Part shown: positions 1-6,445 of the stretch, piece after piece | Numbering within the stretch: position 1 is the first letter of the stretch | Layout of the letters: each line of letters begins with the position of its first letter | The notes under the pieces: generated by a model | The model's input: only the letters and a program-made list of their open reading frames with translations | The model's database searches: none | Told to the model about the DNA's origin: nothing | Translations under genes and position numbers: made by a program | Source: Novosphingobium sp. EMRT-2 | GTDB lineage: Bacteria > Pseudomonadota > Alphaproteobacteria > Sphingomonadales > Sphingomonadaceae | DNA: 64,000 nucleotides | Reading direction: 5' to 3' | Assembly: GCF_005145025.1 (NCBI RefSeq) | Contig: NZ_CP039695.1 | Span: forward strand, 2,351,501-2,415,500

Positions 1-47
1 TGCTGACCTACCACGCCGCCCATGCCGCGCGGCTACTGAATGGCTGA
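1..47 (+). CDS. C-terminal end of an unidentified upstream gene (partial)
   Basis: Frame 3 from the window edge stays open for 14 codons (LTYHAAHAARLLNG) and ends in TGA at 45-47. It overlaps the next start codon by eight bases in an ATGGCTGA arrangement, the kind of coupling seen between real genes in operons. Too little is visible to identify the protein, and the frame could be open by chance. Confidence 0.3.
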   Translation, partial: LTYHAAHAARLLNG

Positions 48-597
48 ATTCCGGATCGAAACGCCCCGGCTTGTCCTGCGCGACTGGCGCGGGGAAGACT
101 GGCCGCCGTTCTTCGCGGGAACCAACACGCCCGCCGTCATGCGCTGGCTGGGCGGCGTGCTGGACCGTGCGGCCGAGGGCGGGGCGCGGGCGCGGCTGGA
201 GGGCTACGCGCGCGATCACGGCCACACGTTCTGGGCGGTGGAGCGCAAGGCCGATGGCGCGATCCTGGGGTTCTGCGGGTTGAAGAAGTGCAACCAGGCG
301 GGCGGGCCGCTGGGGGACTTCGAGATCGGCTGGCGCCTGCGCGAGGATGCCTGGGGGCAGGGCTATGCGCGCGAAGCGGCCGAGGCCGCCATGGCCGCCG
401 GGTTCGAGCATTTCGGCGCGCCGCATATCGTTGCCCTGACGGTTGAGGGCAATGCCGCGAGCTGGGGCCTGATGCGCCGGCTGGGCATGGAGCGCCGCGC
501 CGACCTGGATTTCGCCAACGGTGATTTCGATCCGGTGAGCGGGCGAATCATCGTCTATGCGATCACGCGCGCGCAATGGCAGGCAGGTCGCGCGTGA
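40..597 (+). CDS. GNAT family N-acetyltransferase (RimJ/RimL type)
   Basis: A 185-residue single-domain protein. It starts with the IETPRLVLRDW pattern typical of RimJ/RimL-like acetyltransferases, which transfer acetyl from acetyl-CoA to protein N-termini or small amines. The acetyl-CoA binding motif A is visible around residues 95-120 (EIGWRLREDAWGQGYA), followed by the usual ENxASxxLMRRLGM pattern. The start overlaps the preceding stop, suggesting translational coupling. The substrate cannot be inferred. Confidence 0.88.
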   Translation: MAEFRIETPRLVLRDWRGEDWPPFFAGTNTPAVMRWLGGVLDRAAEGGARARLEGYARDHGHTFWAVERKADGAILGFCGLKKCNQAGGPLGDFEIGWRLREDAWGQGYAREAAEAAMAAGFEHFGAPHIVALTVEGNAASWGLMRRLGMERRADLDFANGDFDPVSGRIIVYAITRAQWQAGRA

Positions 598-660
598 TCG
601 CCCCCTTGCGCCGTCATGTTCTCTACCGCATCCAGCGCCCCTGATCGTGCGGGAGGGACC

Positions 661-2868
661 ATGACGGATCGAGCCAGCCGGACGCGCTTCGTCATCACCA
701 TCCTGGTCGGCAGCTTCCTGCTGTTCCTGGTGCAGCCGATGGTGGCGCGCGCCGCGCTGCCGCGCCTGGGCGGGGCGCCGAACGTGTGGAACAGCGCGAT
801 GCTGGTCTATCAGGCGCTGCTGCTGGGCGGCTATGCCTATGCCCACTGGCTGGGACGGTTCCCGATCCGCCGGCAGGCCGCGATCCACCTCGCGCTGCTG
901 GCGCTGGCCGCGATGACGCTGCCGGTGCGCCTGGCCGATCTGCCGCCGCCCGCGCGGGGGTGGGAGCCGCTATGGGTGCCCGCCCTGTTCGCGGTCTCGA
1001 TCGGGCCGGTGTTCTTCCTCGTGTCCGCGCAAGCGCCGCTGATGCAGCGCTGGTTCGCCGCCGATCCCGCCGCCGGCAACCCTTACGCGCTCTACGCCGC
1101 GTCCAATCTCGGCAGCTTCGCCGGGCTGATCTGCTATCCGCTGCTGGTGGAGCCGCTGCTGCCGCTGAAGGCGCAGGGCTGGGGCTGGAGCGCGGGCTAC
1201 GCGCTGCTGATCGCGCTGGTCGCGGCCTGCGCCGTGGTGCGGCGGGGCGCGGCCGGCGCGCCGGGCGTGGCGGTTCCGGTGGGTGGGCCGGCGGGCGATT
1301 CGGTGCCGGCGGGACGCGTGGCGCTGTGGCTGGCGCTTGCCGCCGTGCCTTCGGGGCTGATGCTCTCGACCACCACCTTCCTCACCACCGACATTTTCGC
1401 GATGCCGCTGCTGTGGGTGATTCCGCTGGGGCTGTATCTGCTGAGCTTCAGCATCGCCTTCGCGGAGAATCGCGCGCTGGCGGGCGCGATCCTGCGCGCC
1501 GCGCCGCTGGTGGTGGTGCTGGCGGGCGGGATGGCGGTCAGCTCGCGCTCTTCGGGCACCATGGCGCAGGCCGGCGCGGCCGTGGCGCTGCTGTTCGTGG
1601 TGGCGGTGGCGCTCCACACCCGGCTCTATGCGCTGCGCCCCGCGCCGGAACGCCTGACCTTCTTCTATCTGGTCATGAGCGCGGGCGGCGCGCTGGGCGG
1701 TGTGTTCTGCGCGCTGATCGCGCCGCTGGTGTTCGACTGGGTGTGGGAACATCCGCTGCTGGTGCTGGCCGCCGCCGCGCTGCTGCCGCGCGTGCCGCTG
1801 CTCGACTGGTCGGGCATCGAGGACATTCCCCCGCGCGTGCGGCAGGGCGGCGTGCTACTGGTGGTGATCGTCGCCTTCGCGCTGGGCTGGTCGATGAGCG
1901 GCCTGGATCCGCGGCGCGATGCCCTGCTGGTGCTGATGGCCGCGCTGGCGATCGCCGCCTGCGGGGTGATCGTGTTCGCGCGGCGCTGGGCTTTCGTGCT
2001 GGTGCTGCTGGCGATGATGCTGGGGCGCGGAGCCGAGGAAACGCTCGACCGCAGCCTCTCGGGCAACCGCACGCGCAGCTATTTCGGCATCTACACGATC
2101 ACCGAAAGCGCGCGCCGGCACGAACGCTATCTCACCCACGGCACCACGCTGCACGGCACGCAATATACCGACGCCGCGCGCCGGCTGCGCTCGACGTCAT
2201 ACTATGGTCCGACCTCGGGCGTCGCGCTGGCGCTGACCGCCGCCGGCGATCATGCGCGCGTGGGCGTGGTCGGCCTGGGGACGGCGACGCTCGCCTGCTA
2301 CAAGCGGCCGGGGCAGCGCTGGACCTTCTTCGAGATCGATCCGGCGGTGGTGGCGCTGTCGCGGCCGCAGCACCGCTTCACCTTCCTCGATTCCTGCGCG
2401 CCCGATGCCGCGATCCGGATCGGCGACGCGCGGCTGGAACTGGCGAAGACGCCGCCGGGTAGCTTCGACGTGTTGGTGGTGGACGCGTTCTCGTCGGATT
2501 CGATCCCGCTCCACCTGCTCACGCGCGAGGCGCTGGCGGTCTATGGCCGCGTGCTTGCGCCCGACGGCGTGCTGATCCTGCACATTTCCAACCGCTATCT
2601 CGATCTGCGGCCCGTCGTGGCCGGCATCGCCCGCGCGCAGGGCTGGACGGCGTGGCTGCGCGATGACAGCGGCCGGCATAGCGACGGGTTCACGCCGTCG
2701 TACTGGGTCGCGCTCGCACCCGATCGCGCGCGGCTGGAGCGGCTGGCCGCGGACCGGCCGGACCTGCCGTGGACGCCGCTACACGCGCCGCCGGGTGACG
2801 AACCTTGGCAGGATGACTATGCCTCGATCCTGCCGCATATCCGCTGGGACAATCTGCTGGGAGTGTGA
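661..2868 (+). CDS. Fused membrane / spermidine synthase-like protein
   Basis: The protein has 735 residues. Roughly the first 480 form many hydrophobic helices with MFS-like composition. The last 250 form a Rossmann fold of the spermidine synthase/methyltransferase type, with GVVGLGTATLACY near residue 535, an acidic FFEIDP strand end, and DVLVVDAFSSDSIP near 603. The ATG at 661 follows GGGAGG and is preferred over one 45 bases upstream that lacks a ribosome-binding site. Fused proteins of this family are common in Proteobacteria; whether they make polyamines is not established. The stop overlaps the next gene by one base (TGATG). Confidence 0.85.
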   Translation: MTDRASRTRFVITILVGSFLLFLVQPMVARAALPRLGGAPNVWNSAMLVYQALLLGGYAYAHWLGRFPIRRQAAIHLALLALAAMTLPVRLADLPPPARGWEPLWVPALFAVSIGPVFFLVSAQAPLMQRWFAADPAAGNPYALYAASNLGSFAGLICYPLLVEPLLPLKAQGWGWSAGYALLIALVAACAVVRRGAAGAPGVAVPVGGPAGDSVPAGRVALWLALAAVPSGLMLSTTTFLTTDIFAMPLLWVIPLGLYLLSFSIAFAENRALAGAILRAAPLVVVLAGGMAVSSRSSGTMAQAGAAVALLFVVAVALHTRLYALRPAPERLTFFYLVMSAGGALGGVFCALIAPLVFDWVWEHPLLVLAAAALLPRVPLLDWSGIEDIPPRVRQGGVLLVVIVAFALGWSMSGLDPRRDALLVLMAALAIAACGVIVFARRWAFVLVLLAMMLGRGAEETLDRSLSGNRTRSYFGIYTITESARRHERYLTHGTTLHGTQYTDAARRLRSTSYYGPTSGVALALTAAGDHARVGVVGLGTATLACYKRPGQRWTFFEIDPAVVALSRPQHRFTFLDSCAPDAAIRIGDARLELAKTPPGSFDVLVVDAFSSDSIPLHLLTREALAVYGRVLAPDGVLILHISNRYLDLRPVVAGIARAQGWTAWLRDDSGRHSDGFTPSYWVALAPDRARLERLAADRPDLPWTPLHAPPGDEPWQDDYASILPHIRWDNLLGV

Positions 2869-3458
2869 TGCAAATGACCGCCGATCCGCGCGCGCGATAC
2901 CCCGATGCGACGATCCTCCCGCTCGACGGGAAGGTGCCGCGCATCCACGAAACCGCGTTCATCGCGCCGGGGTGCCGGATCATTGGCGATGTCGAGATCG
3001 GGCCGGAAGCGTCGATCTGGTACAACTGCGTGCTGCGGGGGGACGTGAACACGATCCGCATCGGCGCTCGCAGCAATATCCAGGACGGTACGGTAATCCA
3101 CTGCGACAGCCCCGATCCGCGCCATCCCGCAGGCTTTCCGACGATCATCGGCGATGATGTGCTGGTGGGCCACATGGCGATGATCCACGGCTGCACGCTG
3201 GAAGACCGCGCCTTCGTGGGGCTGGGCGCGATCGTGATGAACGGCGCGCACGTCGAAAGCGACGGGATGCTCGCGGCCGGGGCGATGCTCACGCCGGGCA
3301 AGCGCATCGGCGCGCGCGAGCTCTGGGGCGGCCGCCCCGCCGCGTTCATGCGCGATCTGACCGAAGCGGCGCTGGCGGACATGCAACTGGGCGTGGCGCA
3401 CTATGTCCGCAACGGCCAGCGCCACAAGGCGGCGCTCGATGGCCCGGCCCAGGGTTGA
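2868..3458 (+). CDS. Gamma carbonic anhydrase family protein
   Basis: A 196-residue left-handed beta-helix protein of the YrdA/PaaY/CaiE group. It shows hexapeptide-repeat texture from about residue 20 to 150 and the metal-ligand histidines in the VIHCD and GHMAMIHGC segments (about residues 76-105). NIQDGTVIH and the HxxxxH spacing are characteristic. Members bind zinc or iron and may hydrate CO2, though many show no measured activity. It is coupled by TGATG to the preceding gene and overlaps the next by 20 bases. Confidence 0.9.
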   Translation: MQMTADPRARYPDATILPLDGKVPRIHETAFIAPGCRIIGDVEIGPEASIWYNCVLRGDVNTIRIGARSNIQDGTVIHCDSPDPRHPAGFPTIIGDDVLVGHMAMIHGCTLEDRAFVGLGAIVMNGAHVESDGMLAAGAMLTPGKRIGARELWGGRPAAFMRDLTEAALADMQLGVAHYVRNGQRHKAALDGPAQG

Positions 3459-3720
3459 CCTCCCTCCGCCGGCGGCCTTGCGCGCGCTGGCCGATGCCGA
3501 ACGGCGGCTGGCGGTGCGCGTCACGCCAGGGGCGAAGAGCGAAGGTATCGAGATCGCGGACGGGCGCGTGCTGGTGAAGGTGCGCGCCAAGCCGGAGGAC
3601 GGCAAGGCGACCGGCGCGGTGATTGATCTGGTCGCGGCGGCGCTGGGCGTCGCCGCTTCCAAAGTTGTGCTGTTGCGCGGCGCAACTTCGCGCGAGAAGC
3701 TGCTGTGTATTCCGGATTGA
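3439..3720 (+). CDS. DUF167 (YggU) family protein
   Basis: A 93-residue protein with the conserved core RVTPGAKSEG...VKVRAKPEDGKAT...LVAAALGVAASKVVLLRGATSREK, which defines the DUF167/YggU family of small alpha/beta proteins of unknown function. The ATG at 3439 (MARPRVDL) is chosen because earlier in-frame starts lie deep inside the carbonic anhydrase gene. It overlaps that gene by 20 bases, so the two are probably co-transcribed. Confidence 0.88.
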   Translation: MARPRVDLPPPAALRALADAERRLAVRVTPGAKSEGIEIADGRVLVKVRAKPEDGKATGAVIDLVAAALGVAASKVVLLRGATSREKLLCIPD

Positions 3721-3735
3721 TCCGGCCGCCCGCGC

Positions 3736-4635
3736 TCAGAAGCCGTAAACCAGCGTGAAACGGGTGATCGTGTCCAGCGTCTTGTAGGTATCGGGCGGGT
3801 TGCTGTTGTAAGTTACCTGATAGGACGTGCGCGCGGAAAGGGCGCCGTTCAGCCGGGCGCTGAGCGACGTGAGCGAGGTGACATTGGTATTCTGCGCGCC
3901 GGTCAACGCGCTGGCGTCCTCGGTCAGCGAGACCGCGCGCGAAAGCTTCCATTTGGCATTGACCGCGCCCAGCCCGGTGACGACGCTTTCGAGCGGCTGG
4001 CTGATATAGCGGGTCTTGCGCCAGGCAGGGCCGGCCTTCACGTCCACGGTGAAACCGGAATCCGCGATCAGGCGATAGCCGATGCCCCCCGAAACGGCGG
4101 TGCGCGTGGAAAAGCCGGCGAACCGGTCGCGCTCGTACTGGGTCAGGCCGAACAGGAACAGGCGGTCGTTGAAGCGGTAGTCGGGCTCGAACGCCAGCAG
4201 CAGCTGGTTGCGGCTGGTCTGTCCGTTGGTGCGCTGGTAATCGACCTGGCTGCGCAGGCCCAGCCGCCAGTGCAGGCCTTCGCGCTTCAGCGCCAGCCCG
4301 GCGCTGAGGCCCACCGTCTCGGCATTGCCGGAGGATTGCGAGGCGCCGAACTGGCCTTCGCCCTTCCAGCCCTGGAACATCGCCATCTGCGCCAGCCGTT
4401 CCTTCTGCGCTTCGGCCGTCCGCGCGCGGTGGGCATCCACCGCCGCGTCCACTTCGCCCACGCCGGCCGGATCGGTCTTCTTCAGGAACTTGGCGACGGT
4501 GTCGATCTCGGCATCGCTGCCCGATTCGATCGTCTTGTCCAGCAGCGCGCGGTATTGCGGCGCCAGCTGCGCGTGGGCCGTGCCTGCCGTCAGGGCCAGG
4601 ATGCCCGCCAACGGAAGAAGCGGTACGCGCGTCAT
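3736..4635 (-). CDS. DUF481 outer-membrane protein
   Basis: A 299-residue secreted protein with signal peptide MTRVPLLPLAGILALTAGTA ending in AHA. A helical linker follows to about residue 75, and then beta-strand repeats with alternating aromatic residues (WRLGLRSQVDYQRTNG, FLFGLTQYERDRF) up to a C-terminal FTLVYGF. The terminal phenylalanine and strand pattern fit an outer-membrane barrel of the DUF481 (YdiY) family, whose function is unknown. The ATG at 4635 gives a proper signal peptide; an upstream in-frame ATG does not. Confidence 0.88.
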   Translation of the reverse strand: MTRVPLLPLAGILALTAGTAHAQLAPQYRALLDKTIESGSDAEIDTVAKFLKKTDPAGVGEVDAAVDAHRARTAEAQKERLAQMAMFQGWKGEGQFGASQSSGNAETVGLSAGLALKREGLHWRLGLRSQVDYQRTNGQTSRNQLLLAFEPDYRFNDRLFLFGLTQYERDRFAGFSTRTAVSGGIGYRLIADSGFTVDVKAGPAWRKTRYISQPLESVVTGLGAVNAKWKLSRAVSLTEDASALTGAQNTNVTSLTSLSARLNGALSARTSYQVTYNSNPPDTYKTLDTITRFTLVYGF

Positions 4636-4741
4636 CGGAACACCTCGGGAATGCAGGGCAGGCTGGTGGTCGTGATACAGAAGGATCGTGGCCCGACCAA
4701 CCCCGCTTCCGGCCGGGAAGGACGCTTTCCGGCGCATCGGA

Positions 4742-5200
4742 TCATCGTTCCAGCTTGGTCGCCAGGATGACCGACGTGGTCGTGCGTTCCACGCCTTCGA
4801 GCAGGCCGATATCGTCGATCAGTTCGTTGAGCTGGGCATTATCCTCTGTCTCGAGCATGGCGATCACGTCGTATTCGCCGCTGATGGCGTGGATTGCCTG
4901 CACGCTGGCCAGCCGGCCGAGCGCCTGTTCCACTTCGCGGTGGAAGCGGGGCATCGTCTTGATCATGATATGCGCGCGCACGCGGCGGCCGATGAAGGCC
5001 GCGCCCAACCGCACGGTATAGCCTGCCACGATCCCGGCATCCTCCAGCCGCGACAGTCGCGAATAGATCTGCCCGCGCGAGATGCCCAGCGCTTTGGCCA
5101 GATGGGCGATGCTCTGGCGGGCATCCTCGCGCAGCAGCGCCAGCAGCCGTTCGTCGGTATCGTCAAGCGAGACGGAAGGACCGGGCAGGGTCAGCGACAT
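4742..5200 (-). CDS. Lrp/AsnC family transcriptional regulator
   Basis: The protein has 152 residues. An N-terminal winged helix-turn-helix (DDTDERLLALLREDARQS, then IAHLAKALGISRGQIYSRLSR) is followed by a C-terminal RAM ligand-sensing domain (about residues 75-145). These regulators form octamers and usually respond to amino acids. It lies 32 bases downstream of the cyanophycinase gene on the same strand, so it may be co-transcribed and could sense arginine, aspartate or a dipeptide released from cyanophycin. That link is inference. Confidence 0.93.
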   Translation of the reverse strand: MSLTLPGPSVSLDDTDERLLALLREDARQSIAHLAKALGISRGQIYSRLSRLEDAGIVAGYTVRLGAAFIGRRVRAHIMIKTMPRFHREVEQALGRLASVQAIHAISGEYDVIAMLETEDNAQLNELIDDIGLLEGVERTTTSVILATKLER

Positions 5201-5232
5201 GGCCGAGATATTCCTCCACCGCTGCCGGGATT

Positions 5233-6261
5233 TCAGGGCGCCGGAGTCTCGCCCGTGATCTTCCCGTCGGCCACCGCATAGTTCCGCACGAACGAGGGGC
5301 GGTCAACCGTGCCGCCCGGCAGGTGCAGCACGGACTGGTGATCGATGCCCGTCACGCGGATGCGCGGCGCGTTGAGCGGACCCTGCCGGGGCAGGTCGCG
5401 CAGCGTCGATCCATCGACCAGCCAGGCGCCGCCGTCGGGCGCGGTGGCATAGATGCGCGCGGTGCCGTCCGGCTCCACCGCCAGCGAGGCGCTTTCGTCG
5501 ACGCCCACGCCGATCAGGGCCGGCGCGTCGGCAGGGCGATCCGCCTGCGCCTTGGCCAGGAAGGCGAACAGCCGGCCCAGCCGGTCGCGCTCCTTGAAAT
5601 GGGTGTCGGTGACCACGCCTTTCAGCAGGGCGAGGTGCAGGAAATCGCTTTCGATGGTGTTGGCGGGGCCGAACGGATCGGCCATCGCCTCGGGGCTGGT
5701 GATGCTGCCGCCGTCCATCGCGCCGTAGAGCTTCTCGCCCAGCATGGCGAGGCCAGCGCTGGTGCCGGCCAGCGGCTTGCCCGCGGCGACATGCGCGTCG
5801 AGCAGCTCGCCCACCGGGGTGCCGCGCCAGTAGCGCACGTAGTTGGACTGGTCGCCGCCCGCGATGAAGATGCCGTCCGCCCGCTTCAGCGCGTCGAGCA
5901 CCTTTGGATCGCTGGAGGCCGCCCGGTCGGAGAACACAAACGTCTCGGCCGACTGGATGCCGCCGATGTCCTTGTAGAACTCCTTGCCGACCTGCCCCGC
6001 TTGCGACGCGCGCAGGATGACGATGTGCCCGTGCCCCGCCTTGGCGAAGAACCAGTGCATCGCGTCGTGGTTGCGGTCTCCGCCGCCCATCAGCAGCAGC
6101 CCGCCCGACACCGGGCCGGGCGTGGCGCTGGCAAGCGTGCCGATCTGGTAGTGGCGGTAGCCCTTGGCCTTCGCCAACGCGGGCGTGGCGAAGGCCGTCA
6201 CGGCCAGGCACAGGCTCGACAGGGCGAGCGCGAAACGTCTCGAAAAGGAGGATAGGCGCAC
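5233..6261 (-). CDS. Secreted cyanophycinase (peptidase family S51)
   Basis: A 342-residue protein with a signal peptide (hydrophobic FALALSSLCLAVTAFA, cleavage near ALA-KAK). The S51 serine elbow GTSAG sits near residue 167, with a supporting GIFIAGGDQSNYVRYW segment. Cyanophycinases cut the Asp-Arg storage polymer cyanophycin into beta-Asp-Arg dipeptides; exported forms let heterotrophs use polymer from other cells. The start is GTG at 6261, seven bases after CAGGAG; no ATG lies nearby. It is divergent from the TonB receptor and 32 bases upstream of the Lrp-type gene. Confidence 0.85.
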   Translation of the reverse strand: MRLSSFSRRFALALSSLCLAVTAFATPALAKAKGYRHYQIGTLASATPGPVSGGLLLMGGGDRNHDAMHWFFAKAGHGHIVILRASQAGQVGKEFYKDIGGIQSAETFVFSDRAASSDPKVLDALKRADGIFIAGGDQSNYVRYWRGTPVGELLDAHVAAGKPLAGTSAGLAMLGEKLYGAMDGGSITSPEAMADPFGPANTIESDFLHLALLKGVVTDTHFKERDRLGRLFAFLAKAQADRPADAPALIGVGVDESASLAVEPDGTARIYATAPDGGAWLVDGSTLRDLPRQGPLNAPRIRVTGIDHQSVLHLPGGTVDRPSFVRNYAVADGKITGETPAP

Positions 6262-6314
6262 CGGAAACTCCTGAAAACAACCGGATCGGGGCATTCTTGT
6301 TACATTTTGGCCGC

Positions 6315-6348
6315 ATTGGCTGACAATATGATGTGCCAGAAAGCCAAT
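6315..6348. promoter_or_regulatory. Inverted repeat in the divergent cyanophycinase/TonB receptor promoter region
   Basis: ATTGGCT at 6315-6321 and AGCCAAT at 6342-6348 form a perfect 7-bp inverted repeat with a 20-base spacer. They lie in the 184-base AT-richer gap between two divergent genes. The position is suitable for an operator acting on both; the binding protein is unknown, the adjacent Lrp-type regulator being one candidate. Confidence 0.35.
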
Positions 6349-6445
6349 GTGATTGCCATTTCTTTTCAATTCTGTTCGGAACGTATCGAACGGCAGGTGC
6401 GGGGGCACCGGAAGTTTACGCCGTTGCGCAGTGAAGGGGTGCCGC

